A stretch of 64,000 nucleotides of DNA, taken from the NCBI RefSeq assembly GCF_025420585.1, contig NZ_JAOEGB010000003.1:248001-312000 (forward strand). The letters run 5' to 3'. Source of the stretch: Planotetraspora sp. A-T 1434 (lineage in GTDB: Bacteria > Actinomycetota > Actinomycetes > Streptosporangiales > Streptosporangiaceae). Both the position numbers and the translations under genes were made by a program. Below are positions 17,759 through 29,528 of the stretch, one piece after another. The notes beneath the pieces are model-generated. The model made no database searches, was not told where the DNA came from, and saw only the letters and a list, made by a program, of their open reading frames with translations. Position 1 is the first letter of the stretch. Every line of letters begins with the position of its first letter.

Positions 17759-18274
17759 GTGAGCGCCGACGGCCACGCACCCGCACCCGCACCCGCACCC
17801 GCACCCGAGGAGCCTCCACTGGTGCTGCTGGACGACCATCTCTGCTTCACCCTGTACGCGGCCTCACGTGCCGTGACCAGCGCCTACCGGCCCCTGCTCG
17901 ACGCGGTTGGCCTGACCTACCCCCAGTATCTCGTCATGCTCGTGCTCTGGCAGCACGGCACCGCACCCGTCAAGAATCTGGTGGCCGCCCTGCAACTGGA
18001 CTACGGGACGCTCACACCGCTGATCAAGCGCCTTGAGGCGCACGGCCTGCTCAAACGGGAACGCCGAGCGGACGACGAGCGAGTGGTCGAAGTGGCGCTG
18101 ACCCCGGAGGGGGCCGCGCTGCGCCAGCGCATCCACACCGTCCCACTCGCAATGGGAGACGCCATGGGACTGACCCCCGGAGAGATCAGGACCGCGCAGG
18201 ACCTGCTCCGGCGACTGACGGCCAACGTGATCCGCCACACCTCCGACGCTGAGCCGGCGGAGACGGCCTCCTAG
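17759..18274 (+). CDS. MarR/OhrR family regulator
   Basis: This 171-residue winged-helix repressor starts with a low-complexity Ala-Pro run (residues 7-16). [15 protein letters not shown] follows, where the cysteine near residue 32 matches the peroxide-sensing Cys of OhrR. The DNA-binding core reads [30 protein letters not shown] and [13 protein letters not shown]. OhrR normally represses the organic hydroperoxide reductase gene ohr, but no ohr is adjacent here, so the target is elsewhere or is the gene itself. The GTG start has AAGGGGAAGG upstream. Confidence 0.85.
   Translation: MSADGHAPAPAPAPAPEEPPLVLLDDHLCFTLYAASRAVTSAYRPLLDAVGLTYPQYLVMLVLWQHGTAPVKNLVAALQLDYGTLTPLIKRLEAHGLLKRERRADDERVVEVALTPEGAALRQRIHTVPLAMGDAMGLTPGEIRTAQDLLRRLTANVIRHTSDAEPAETAS
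17779..17812 (+). repeat. CACCCG simple repeat coding Ala-Pro
   Basis: Five near-perfect hexamers encode the Ala-Pro run near the N-terminus of the MarR-like protein. Such a run can vary in length by slippage. Confidence 0.6.
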
Positions 18275-18692
18275 CCTTGTTCTCCGCGATCGCCACGCCA
18301 CCAGGCCCAGTGGCCAACGCCGCGCCCGGGCCGATCACCTGGCGACTGGAAACCTGACCGACCACCATCCCGCCCGACACCCCACCGCCGACCACCGGCG
18401 AGACCGGCCCCGACGACGACGGTCCATCCCCCGAGGCCGGTGCCGGCTCGGACGCGGAGGTTCCTCGCAGGCCCCAGACACCGACCAGCAGGCCAATCCC
18501 ACCCAGGAGCATGCTGACCACGCCGGCCCGCTTATCCAGCACGTCCAAGACGTCCTTGCCGATGTGCAGCGGTCGGCGAGCAGCTCCACCACCCCCGCCG
18601 CGACGACCATTCATCGAGACGAGCAGCACCGCCATCCACCAGCCTCGCCCGCGGCGACCTTCACGCCGACGGGAGTTCCTCACTCGTCTCAC
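18186..18692 (-). CDS. Hypothetical single-pass membrane protein
   Basis: The central part looks real. [20 protein letters not shown] is followed by LLVGVWGLR, a membrane segment, and a Ser/Pro/Gly-rich outer stretch. The N-terminal arginine- and glycine-rich part and the C-terminal part past KARRP, which lies antisense to the end of the marR-like gene, are doubtful. It may be a remnant. I do not recognise the family. Confidence 0.35.
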   Translation of the reverse strand: MRRVRNSRRREGRRGRGWWMAVLLVSMNGRRGGGGGAARRPLHIGKDVLDVLDKRAGVVSMLLGGIGLLVGVWGLRGTSASEPAPASGDGPSSSGPVSPVVGGGVSGGMVVGQVSSRQVIGPGAALATGPGGVAIAENKARRPSPPAQRRRCGGSRWPSVAGAGPARS

Positions 18693-18713
18693 GGTCTCCG
18701 CGGGGTGCCTCCA

Positions 18714-21101
<2,388 letters not shown>

Positions 21102-21335
21102 CGTGTCTCCATGTGTTAGAGGGCCGCGTTCGCGGTCTCCGTCGCCTTGCTCGATCTGACAAGTTTTGAGCAGTATGTCTGTTTATCCTTCGTCGCCCGG
21201 TCGCGGCAACGGTCTCTGCCTACCTGATCGGCGGGTATCGCCCGGCCGAGGCACCGGCCACCCGGACATCGATGTCGTGGGTGAGCCGATGCTCGGTGTC
21301 GCGACGACGCTGAGCGCGGAAGCGGAGGTCGGCAC

Positions 21336-21692
21336 TCATCGGTCCTGAAGCAGCCCCAGGACGTTGCCATCGGGGTCGATGACCGTGGCCACCAGGCGGC
21401 CGCCACCGACGTCGTGTGCGGGCTCCTTCACGGTGGCACCGGCAGCGGTCACCTCGGCCAGCTTCGCCTCGATGTCCGGCACGTGCCAGTAGGCCACCGG
21501 CGAGGTCAGGCCCTGCGGTCCACCGCCCGGCACCAGCCCGATGTGCTGGCCCTCAGCCTCGAAGCCGACGTAGTAGGACTCGTCGGTCTGCGGCGGTACG
21601 CCGAGCAGGGCGGCGTACACCGCCTTGGCCGCCGCCAGGTCGGAAACGGGATGCAGCACGGTCTTGATTCCCTGGGTGGAAGAGCCGGTCAT
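21336..21692 (-). CDS. VOC family protein
   Basis: This 118-residue VOC protein has KTVLHPVSDLAAAKAVYAAL at the start, SYYVGFEAEGQHIGLVPG in the middle and ATVIDPDGNVLGLLQD at the end. Its pattern matches small glyoxalase/bleomycin-resistance-like proteins that are widespread in actinomycetes. The ATG is preceded by GGAG. The region between it and the UvrA-like gene (about 230 bases) shows no gene. Confidence 0.85.
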   Translation of the reverse strand: MTGSSTQGIKTVLHPVSDLAAAKAVYAALLGVPPQTDESYYVGFEAEGQHIGLVPGGGPQGLTSPVAYWHVPDIEAKLAEVTAAGATVKEPAHDVGGGRLVATVIDPDGNVLGLLQDR

Positions 21693-21739
21693 GGTCGCTC
21701 CTGAAGTCGTGGGTCACATCGACCCGGCGTGTCTTGTCG

Positions 21740-21922
21740 AGCTTATGGACGGACGGGAAGCCCGGAAATCGAGGTGCCGGGCTGGTCAGGGGGGCCGACC
21801 GTGATTCAGCGCGTCCCGTCGTATCCGACGTCGTCGCGGACCTCGAGGATGTCGCGATAGAAGGCCAGGGAGGCCTCCGGATCGTTGTGCGGGAGGAAGC
21901 TCGGGCGAGCTGTGAGGTCCAC
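21740..21922 (-). pseudogene. Broken VOC gene (copy 3)
   Basis: Reading leftward from a GTG at 21922 gives SFLPHNDPEASLAFYRDI, close to the intact VOC protein at 17116-17526. A Trp codon has become TGA at about 21806, after GYDGTR, and downstream ITVGPPDQPGTS continues the family match before homology stops. Confidence 0.65.
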
Positions 21923-21927
21923 GACGG

Positions 21928-22010
21928 TCAGGCTAGCTGCGGCTCCGTGACCCGCGCTTCTCGAATCCTGATCGGTCTGGTGACCTGTTTCGCGACGTAC
22001 GCCGGGCCGG
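21928..22010 (-). pseudogene. Remnant of the 3' end of an AraC gene (copy 3)
   Basis: AYVAKQVTRPIRIREARVTEPQLA-like codons match the last 24 residues of the intact AraC protein, and upstream homology is lost. It ends five bases before the broken VOC start, exactly as in copies 1 and 2. Confidence 0.6.
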
Positions 22011-22077
22011 AACGCCGTCGCGGACATGGGCCGGCACCGGCAACGCCCGCCGTCCTGGCAAACAAGGCGCACGCGTA

Positions 22078-22102
22078 CGGCCGCGCGATAGATGCGCGGC
22101 CG
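22078..22102. repeat. Perfect 9-base hairpin
   Basis: CGGCCGCGC (22078-22086) and GCGCGGCCG (22094-22102) pair around GATAGAT. With a second weaker hairpin at 22225-22246 it may end transcripts of the large leftward gene. Confidence 0.4.
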
Positions 22103-22312
22103 CCGCACTTGTCGATCTTGATTGGTCTCACGGCCGTGTCAGCGCGGTGTCACCAGCTGCCCGGCCCCCGACCGTCGTGGAACCAGAGGCCGGTCAGTCG
22201 CGCCCACGCCCGCATCCGCGCCGCGCCACGGCCGGCGCGCCGTGGCCATGCCCAAGTACGAGCGGAGTACTGGCCACCTCCCTTGTCTCCATGCCTGGCG
22301 ATTTCTCGCCCC

Positions 22313-25300
22313 TCACCATTGGTCGGCGCTCAATGGCCGCAACTGCCATAGCTGGTGGTCGGCTCCGGTCCACTCCTGCGTCTGGATGCCGGCGCCGCTG
22401 ACGAGCTGCCCGCCCGCGACCGTGACGGCCATGCCGCTGTGCTTGGCGATCAGGCCGTAGAAGCCGTTGCCGGCGGACTGGAGGCGGAACCTCTGGTGGT
22501 CGGCTCCCGTCCACTCCGACTGGCAGACCGCGGTTCCGGCCGTCTTGCCCGCGCCGGTGACGGTCAGGACCTTGCCGCTGTGCTTGGCGGTGACGGAGTA
22601 GTAGCCGTCGCCGACCGACGCCAGGGTCCACTTCTGGTTGGAGGTGCCGCTCCACGGCCACAGCAGCAACTGGGCACCGTTGTCCTGCGAACTCCAGCCG
22701 ACGTCGATGACGTTGCCGGAGTCCCCCGCGACGAGGCAGGCACGCGCCGGGGCCACCACCAGGGCGGGGGCCGTGGGCGCGGCCGGCTCGATCGCCGAGT
22801 AGTAGTCGGCCAGCAGGGCGGTGATCTCGTTGATGTAGGGGCTGAAGGCCGGGAAGTATCCGGTGACCACGGCCTTGACCTTCCCCGGCAGCCCGTCGGC
22901 GCTCAGGACGGCGGTGCCCAGGTAGGGCTCCAGCTGCTTGATCAACGCGTACGGGCTGGCGATCTTCTGCGCGGCCATCGCCTGCTGCAGCGACGGCTGC
23001 GCGGCGGGGGTGGTGGCCAGCACCCGGCTGACGAAGGTGACCCGGTGCAGGATCCGCCAGCAGGGCGGCTTGCGGTCGCTCTGGCGGGCTCGCTTGAGCG
23101 CCAGGGCGTTGGGCTCGGTGCTGCTCTCCAGCCACTCGGGGTCGATGACCTTGCCGTAGAAGTCCTCGAAATTGTCGGTGGTGGTGTCCAGGTAGAAGGT
23201 CATGAACCGGTAGGCGTCCACCCGGCCGGGCACCAGGGCCGGCTTGCCGTCCTTGTCGAACATCGGGGTGTCGCCGTTGAACCGCTGAAGCTGACCGCTG
23301 GGCGCGCAGGTCACGTCCAGGCTGAAGGTGCGGGTGGACTCCTTGGACTTGGTACGGGTGACGCTGTAGCCGGTGCCCAAGGACGCCTCCAGGCCGAACT
23401 TGGCACTCACCGGCCCGAAGTCGACCTTCATCGCGACGCTGCGGCCGATGGTGGCGTTGAAGCTGTACGACCCGGTGATGGTGTCGGTGACCTGGTCGGT
23501 GGTGCCGGTGGTCTCGGCGAAGAACCCGCCGGCGGCGGTCCACACGTAGGTGTTGACGATGTTGCGGCGTGAGGCCGACCGCGCTGCCGAGCGGGCCGCC
23601 TCGGGGTCGGTGCCGCTGTCGATCTCGGCGCCGGTGCCGCCCATCATCCCGTTGAGCACCTTGGTGGCCTGGCCGTGGGTGGGGTCGGGGGCGTGGGTCT
23701 CGGTGGAGACCGAGTCGTAGAACCCCTGCAGCTGCTGCTGCTCGCGCTGGATCCGCTTCTTTATCCGGTAGGCCTCCAGGGGCCTGAAGTAGCTGTGCTC
23801 GCCGCGTGTCCCGCCGGCCGCGCGGGGGAAATCGGGGTCGGCGAAGGGCTGCTGGTCCTTGCTGTAGCCGACCACGCCGTCCAGGGTGCCCTGCTTGGTG
23901 TAGCGGGGGTTGATGGGGAAGGGGATGAGGTTCCAGTCGCGCGGGATGTCGGCGCTGGGCAGCATCCGGTAGGCGACCAGGGCGCCGCTGTGGGCCAGGC
24001 GCAGCGCGTACAGGTCGGCGGTCTCGGACTGCACCACGGCGAAGCCGGTGTTGGCCGGCACCCAGCGCCGTCCGGCGGCGGGGTTGACCTGCCGGGCGGC
24101 GTCGGCGTCCTCCCAGCCGCCGGTGAGGTCGACCCGGCTGGTGCGGGTCGTGTTGGTTCCCTGGGACACCTTCTTCTCGTTGGTCCAGCTGTTGGAGAAC
24201 TTGAACTCGGCGCTGTACCCGACGTCGAAGGACACCTTCAGGGGCTTGGCGGTGCCGACGCCCAGGGGGGCGGTGATGACGTAGGTCTCCTCCTTCGTCG
24301 AGGCGTCGATCGTCGTCTTCAGGGAGGTGTCGACGGTGTTGTTCTTCTGCGACGACAGCACGTTGACGACGTTGTCGGCCTGGACGAAGGCGACGGAGGA
24401 GGCGCCGCGGTAGTCGCTTCCGCCGCCCACGAGGTTCTCCGAGGGGACCGGCGGGGCGCCCTCGATGTAGCCGATGAGCTGCGGGTCGAACTGGGCCTGC
24501 CCCACCCAGGTGGTGGTCAGCTCGCCGATCTTGTACCCGGTGATCAGCACCCACGCCTTGTCCTTCAGGTAGGTGTAGGCGCGTTTCATCACCCCGATCG
24601 TCATGCCCTCGACGGTCTGCTGGACGTCGCCGTACTCGGTGGCGGCCGGGGTGCCGGCGATGGCGGCGTGGAAGGGGCTGCGGAGACCGGTCAGCGCCGA
24701 GCGGACCTGGGCGGTGTCAGTGGAGATGGGCGCGCTGGACAGCACGATCTTGGGTGCCGGTGCGGACTGGGTCAGGTGGTTGCCGCCCAGGCCGGCGTCA
24801 CGCACCTGGGCCCCCGCCACGGTGTCCTCGACGTCGAAGGGGTAGTAGGCGATGAGATCCTGGCGGTCGCCGCGCACCCGGCCGAACATGTTGTCCAGGA
24901 CCTGCTCCTGGGTGCGAGCGGTCCGCCACACCCGGATCTCGTCGAGGTCCCCGGTGAACGCCTCGCCGTACCCGGAGGCGAGTTTGCGCCCGGCCACCGC
25001 GCTGTGGGCGGGGCTGTTCCGGGCGTCCATCAGGGGGTCGCTCACGGCGGTGATCCGCTTGTACGACGTGGGAACCCCGTTGCGGTAGAGGGTGAACCGG
25101 TTCCCCTCGGGGTCGGGGGTGCGGACCCGGGAGACCGCGTGCAGCGTGGCGGGGTAGGAGCCGCACCGGTCGGCGGTCTGGGTGCCCTCGGACTCGGGGA
25201 AGATCCACCAGGCGACCAGCCCGGACGCCTTCTCGGTGATCGGCGCGCCGATCTGCTTGGCGTTCCTGGCGAGGGACCAGATGCGCACCTCCGACAGCAC

Positions 25301-28300
25301 GCCGCGCAGCCCGAACGTCTCCTTACCCACCTGGTGGCGGCCGAGTTGGACCGGGGCGTCGTTGCCGACCGGTTTGGCGCCGCCGTACTCGTGGCTGTTC
25401 CCGGCGAGCTTGCCGTTGATGTAGAAGCAGATCTCCACAGAGCCCGAGCCGCTGGAGGGGTTCCTGCGGGTCACCGCGATCTTGGTGAACTCCCCTGGCT
25501 TGACCACCGATCCGGCGCCGGAGCGGTAGATCTGTTGCTTGCCCGCTCCCCCCGAACCGGACTCGAAGGCGAAGGCGACCTGCCCGTCGGCCTCCAGGTA
25601 CAGCGAGTACGGCACGGCCTGGCTGGTGCCGGCGCCGATCGCGCCCTTGCCCACCAGGCCCTGGACGGTGCCGAGGGCCTCCAGCTTCACGAACGCCTCA
25701 AGGGTCAGGTCCTCGACGATGTCCAGGCCGCCGGACCCGCCGGCGTCCACATGGCCGGAGCCGTCCATGGCGATCGCCCAGCTCTGCTCGAACGACACCG
25801 CCACGTGCCCCCACTCGGCCAGGGGAAACGCCTCGGTGCCGCGGACGACCTGGTCGCCCACCCCGGCGACGAGGACGTAGCCGCTCTTCCCCGCCGCCAG
25901 CTCGGCCTTGTCCAGGCCCAGGGAGTAGCGGACGCCGTTGCCGAGGTCGCTGTTCAGGATCCGGACGGGCCCGTTGACGAACGTCGGGAAGGCCCACGCC
26001 TCGATCGCCAGGTCCCCTCGCGCGGCCAGTTTCGCCAGTCGCGCCGTGTCCGCCAGCTCCAGACGGTGCTTGGCGGTGCCGTCGAAGGAGAACGCGCGTC
26101 CCGGCGCGTCGCCCTGCCAGCGCGGCACCAGCGGCCCGCTGACGTCCGCGGCCGTCCCGTTGGACACCGTGCCGGTGGCGGAGCCGGCGTTGGCGCCGAC
26201 GATCTGGGAGCCGGTGGCGACCGAGACGCCGGGGACGTTGCAGGAGGCCTGCGTGTAGTCGTAGACCGCCTTGCGGACCCTGGCGCCCGGCTTGGCGGTG
26301 AGACCGCCGGCGGTCAGGGTGAGCTGCGCGGAGCCGGCCTGCGACGCGGAGACGGTGCGGTTCTCGCCGCCCACCGTGATCGCCGAGCCGGTCGGCAGAG
26401 CGGTGGTCAGCGGTTCCGTCAGGGTGACCGTCGCGTCCTTGACCGACGCGATGGTGCCCAGGTCCGAGCCCTGGACCGGGCCGTTGAGCACGGCGGCCAG
26501 CAGGTCGGCCCGCTGCGGCACCCCGGTGAACGTCTCGGTCACCGCCCCCCTGGTCACCGTGACGGTGCACGTCCCCGACCCGGCCGCGCTCACCGCCACG
26601 GAGAAGCCGTTCAAACCCACGGAGGAGTCACGGCTGGTCAGCCGGACCGCCCCGTCGGCGACCGGGAGCTGCTTGACAGCGGGCGAGACCGCCGCCGGGT
26701 AGTAGGCGGAGAAGAACTGCCCCGCGCCGCCGCGGAAATACAGCACCACCTCGCCGGTCGAGCCGTCCAGCAGGAAGGGGGCGTCGGCCGTCCAGGCGAA
26801 CGCCAGCAGAGCCCCCAGCACGTTCAGGCCTGAGCGGTCCACGCACACCGCCGGCATCGGCAGCACGGCCTCCGCGCCGCCCTTCTGCGCTCCGCTCAGC
26901 GTCGCCAGCGTGTTCTGCGCCGCCTCCAGGGCCGCCTTGTCGCCGGGCAGCCGTTGCAGGGCCTTCATCTGCTCAGAGAGCTGGGCTTTCAGGAGCTCCT
27001 GCTCCTCCAGCAGCTCCTGCTCTCGCATGCGCTGCCAGTACCTGAGATGGTAAAAGTTCTGGTTGAGGTCGTGGAAGGTGAAACCGGCGAGGCCGCCGTA
27101 CACCTCTCCCTGGATGTCGTTGATCCGCTTGTCGGTGGCCGGCATCTGGTCGACCAGGGCCTGGTCGGTGTAGTACCGCCCGCGTGCCGCGGTCACCGCG
27201 GCCTCGGCCGCCTGGAGCTTCTCCAGGTCGGCCGTGGGGTCGGGCCGCCCCAGCCAGGTCAGGTCGATCACGCCCGGCGGCGTGGCCAGCCTGCCGTACT
27301 GGGAGACGGCGAAGTCCACGGTGGCCACATAGCGACGGTCGGCCGGCTCGCCCTGCGGCGGCGGGCCTGACGTGGCGAAAGCCAGCAGCACGCGGCCCTG
27401 CCGCTTCTCCGGCGCGGGCGACGTCGAATACCCGGTCACCGTCGGCTCCTGCTGGAAGTAGAACTCCGTGGCCAGGCCCGATGCCGGTTTGCGCCCGTTG
27501 ATCGAGAAGGAGGTCCTGACCACCCCCGGGCCGTCGTAGAGCGGCGCGTCCGAGCTCACCCACACCGGGCTGGGGCCCAGGCTGCCGGTGAACCCGTTCG
27601 GGCCCCGGTCGCTCAGCTTCTTCCCGGCGCCCTCGTCGAAGGGGAAGTAGGCGAACAGGCCGGTCTCCTTGCCGGTCAGGCGCTGCCCCCTGGCGGTGAA
27701 ATCGGTACGGGCGACGCTCCAGATCCGGATCTCGTCGATGTCACCGGTGAACGGATCGTTGGGCGCCATGCCGGAGACGAGCCGCTTACCGATGACGAGC
27801 AGCTCGCTGACCTGGACGCCGACGTTCGTTGGGCGGCTGTCCGTCTGCGTGCCGTTGACGAACAGCCGCATCGTCGACTTGTCGTACACCGCGGCCACGT
27901 GCGTGAACACGTTCAGCGGCAGCGCCGAGGCGGAGATGAGGGTGTCGGGCCCGTGGCCGAACACGAGCTTGCCGTCAACGTTCAGGCCCAGGTACACGGG
28001 GGTGGCGAAGTTGGTCTTGTCGGAGCGGCCCACGATGATGCTCTTGGCGGCCACCGTCGGCTTGATCCACGCCTCGATCGTGTACGGGCCCGGCGGCACG
28101 GCCGTGGAGCTCTTGCCCCCAGCGATCACCACTCCGCTCTTGGCGCCTTCGAACCGCAGCGCGGTGCCCGCCCGGTCGCGGGGCGCGGGCACCGGGACCA
28201 GCGCCTTGCCGGTGTGGGAGTCGATGCCCGGCGCGCGTTCCAGCACCGAGCCCGCGTATTTCGGGTCGGGGCTGGTGTAGAGCTGGGTGCCCCGGGCGTT

Positions 28301-29149
28301 GAACAGGCCGTCCGTGCCCTGCTCCAGGTTGTAGCTGTGGATGGTCTCCCCCTCGGCGGCGAAGATCTGCCAGCGGGAGAAGCCCGCCACCGCGGTCGGC
28401 AGCAGGAGCACCGAGAACAAGCCGCCGCTGAGCTTGCGGACGAACGACAGCTTCATGGTGGGCTCGTAGAACAGCTGTCCCTCCATGTCCCGGGTGCCGA
28501 GGGTGTCGCCCCCCGAGGCCGGCATGGTTCTGCTGCGGCTGCGCTGGTAGCGCACCTCCACCACCGGCTTGAGCTCGGAGCCCACCAGCACGAACCGGTC
28601 GCACAGCAGCGAGCCGTCGACCTGGGCGACCTTGGCCCCACCGGTCAGGACGTAGTCGGCGCGCGCCGGGTCGCCCGACAGGGCGCCGCCGGTCGTGGCG
28701 TACACCGAGCCCGGCTCGCCTGAGGTGACCGACTGCCGGAACACCAGGATGTATTGGCCGTCGGACAGGACCTGGATGGGAAGCGCGGCGGTGAGCCGGG
28801 CCGTCGTGGACAGGAACGGGTCCTTCTCGCCCGTCAGCAGCGTCTCTGCCGGGCCGACCTCGGCACCGCCGACCTTCTTCACCGTCGGCATGGCCACCGC
28901 CACCGGGCTCTCGGCTTCGGTGTCGACGATCTCGGCGGGGAAGGGCAGCACCCCGGGGTCGTTGTTCCAGTACGCGGCGTCCAGCGCGCCGCGCCGCCGG
29001 TCGGCCTGGTCGAGGCTGAGCACGCTGTAGTAGATCCGGCGGTCGGCCCCGACCGCGAACGCCACCACAATTCCGTCGTGCCGGACCATCGTGGTGGCGA
29101 TGTAGTCGCGGTCGCCGTAGACCTTTACCAGATTCTTGTCGTGCGTCAT
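22313..29149 (-). CDS. 2278-residue LamG / pore-toxin-like / ricin-B lectin protein
   Basis: This very large protein has no signal peptide. The N-terminal 300 residues are strand-rich (IYYSVLSLDQ, YILVFRQSV). LamG/concanavalin-like sandwiches lie near 330-520 and in two or more units between about 1015 and 1430, each ending in the DEIRIW(S)xAR motif. A coiled coil (RMREQELLEEQELLKAQLSE) is near 703-725. Two Ser/Thr-alternating beta segments at about 1636-1675 (VSFDVGYSAEFKFSNSW) and 1891-1950 (VDFGPVSAKFGLEASLGTGY) recall ETX/MTX2-aerolysin stem regions. Residues about 2136-2278 are a ricin-B beta-trefoil with QxW repeats (SNQKW, DHQRF, DHQLW). GGGAGGG lies four bases before the ATG. It could be a carbohydrate-targeted toxin or a large surface adhesin released by lysis or a contractile system. 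The toxin reading is inference. Confidence 0.75.
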   Translation of the reverse strand: MTHDKNLVKVYGDRDYIATTMVRHDGIVVAFAVGADRRIYYSVLSLDQADRRRGALDAAYWNNDPGVLPFPAEIVDTEAESPVAVAMPTVKKVGGAEVGPAETLLTGEKDPFLSTTARLTAALPIQVLSDGQYILVFRQSVTSGEPGSVYATTGGALSGDPARADYVLTGGAKVAQVDGSLLCDRFVLVGSELKPVVEVRYQRSRSRTMPASGGDTLGTRDMEGQLFYEPTMKLSFVRKLSGGLFSVLLLPTAVAGFSRWQIFAAEGETIHSYNLEQGTDGLFNARGTQLYTSPDPKYAGSVLERAPGIDSHTGKALVPVPAPRDRAGTALRFEGAKSGVVIAGGKSSTAVPPGPYTIEAWIKPTVAAKSIIVGRSDKTNFATPVYLGLNVDGKLVFGHGPDTLISASALPLNVFTHVAAVYDKSTMRLFVNGTQTDSRPTNVGVQVSELLVIGKRLVSGMAPNDPFTGDIDEIRIWSVARTDFTARGQRLTGKETGLFAYFPFDEGAGKKLSDRGPNGFTGSLGPSPVWVSSDAPLYDGPGVVRTSFSINGRKPASGLATEFYFQQEPTVTGYSTSPAPEKRQGRVLLAFATSGPPPQGEPADRRYVATVDFAVSQYGRLATPPGVIDLTWLGRPDPTADLEKLQAAEAAVTAARGRYYTDQALVDQMPATDKRINDIQGEVYGGLAGFTFHDLNQNFYHLRYWQRMREQELLEEQELLKAQLSEQMKALQRLPGDKAALEAAQNTLATLSGAQKGGAEAVLPMPAVCVDRSGLNVLGALLAFAWTADAPFLLDGSTGEVVLYFRGGAGQFFSAYYPAAVSPAVKQLPVADGAVRLTSRDSSVGLNGFSVAVSAAGSGTCTVTVTRGAVTETFTGVPQRADLLAAVLNGPVQGSDLGTIASVKDATVTLTEPLTTALPTGSAITVGGENRTVSASQAGSAQLTLTAGGLTAKPGARVRKAVYDYTQASCNVPGVSVATGSQIVGANAGSATGTVSNGTAADVSGPLVPRWQGDAPGRAFSFDGTAKHRLELADTARLAKLAARGDLAIEAWAFPTFVNGPVRILNSDLGNGVRYSLGLDKAELAAGKSGYVLVAGVGDQVVRGTEAFPLAEWGHVAVSFEQSWAIAMDGSGHVDAGGSGGLDIVEDLTLEAFVKLEALGTVQGLVGKGAIGAGTSQAVPYSLYLEADGQVAFAFESGSGGAGKQQIYRSGAGSVVKPGEFTKIAVTRRNPSSGSGSVEICFYINGKLAGNSHEYGGAKPVGNDAPVQLGRHQVGKETFGLRGVLSEVRIWSLARNAKQIGAPITEKASGLVAWWIFPESEGTQTADRCGSYPATLHAVSRVRTPDPEGNRFTLYRNGVPTSYKRITAVSDPLMDARNSPAHSAVAGRKLASGYGEAFTGDLDEIRVWRTARTQEQVLDNMFGRVRGDRQDLIAYYPFDVEDTVAGAQVRDAGLGGNHLTQSAPAPKIVLSSAPISTDTAQVRSALTGLRSPFHAAIAGTPAATEYGDVQQTVEGMTIGVMKRAYTYLKDKAWVLITGYKIGELTTTWVGQAQFDPQLIGYIEGAPPVPSENLVGGGSDYRGASSVAFVQADNVVNVLSSQKNNTVDTSLKTTIDASTKEETYVITAPLGVGTAKPLKVSFDVGYSAEFKFSNSWTNEKKVSQGTNTTRTSRVDLTGGWEDADAARQVNPAAGRRWVPANTGFAVVQSETADLYALRLAHSGALVAYRMLPSADIPRDWNLIPFPINPRYTKQGTLDGVVGYSKDQQPFADPDFPRAAGGTRGEHSYFRPLEAYRIKKRIQREQQQLQGFYDSVSTETHAPDPTHGQATKVLNGMMGGTGAEIDSGTDPEAARSAARSASRRNIVNTYVWTAAGGFFAETTGTTDQVTDTITGSYSFNATIGRSVAMKVDFGPVSAKFGLEASLGTGYSVTRTKSKESTRTFSLDVTCAPSGQLQRFNGDTPMFDKDGKPALVPGRVDAYRFMTFYLDTTTDNFEDFYGKVIDPEWLESSTEPNALALKRARQSDRKPPCWRILHRVTFVSRVLATTPAAQPSLQQAMAAQKIASPYALIKQLEPYLGTAVLSADGLPGKVKAVVTGYFPAFSPYINEITALLADYYSAIEPAAPTAPALVVAPARACLVAGDSGNVIDVGWSSQDNGAQLLLWPWSGTSNQKWTLASVGDGYYSVTAKHSGKVLTVTGAGKTAGTAVCQSEWTGADHQRFRLQSAGNGFYGLIAKHSGMAVTVAGGQLVSGAGIQTQEWTGADHQLWQLRPLSADQW

Positions 29150-29528
29150 TGAGCCCTCCCGGAAAATGGCATGCCGAAATCGATACGCGTGGTCGTACGC
29201 AAAAGAAAGGGATAGCCGGCACTCGGCGTGAAAGCAGCCGATGCGTTAGGTGACGCAGAAAAAGCGATCCGAAGCCGCCCGGAAATGGATAGCGGCGGCA
29301 GGGTGCCAACCCTTACGGGCTCAACCCCGCCTCTCCGCTGTGAACTGGTAAGACAGCTCCATCATCCACGTGCGCCCACCCGCTTTCACACCCCGCTCCG
29401 AGCCGATGGCACCAAGACACCACATTGCACGCGAAACCGCGATTAAGCAAGATGGCAGTTACTTAACCCTGAATCTGGATTTAGGCCATACAATTTCATC
29501 GGCCGGCTCATGGCTCACCGGTCCAAAA
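29150..29528. promoter_or_regulatory. AT-richer leader region of the giant gene
   Basis: No gene is seen. The stretch 29430-29500 is notably AT-rich and contains TTAAG and CTTAA arms, so it probably carries the promoter of the large leftward gene and the 3' end of the vWA transcript. Confidence 0.3.

Noticed and set aside
22078-22246. Hairpins as insertion-sequence ends
   Set aside because: No transposase frame or target-site duplication is present.
23675-26833. A 1052-codon plus-strand frame inside the giant gene
   Set aside because: The opposite strand carries LamG motifs and a ribosome site. This frame has only GC-driven composition.
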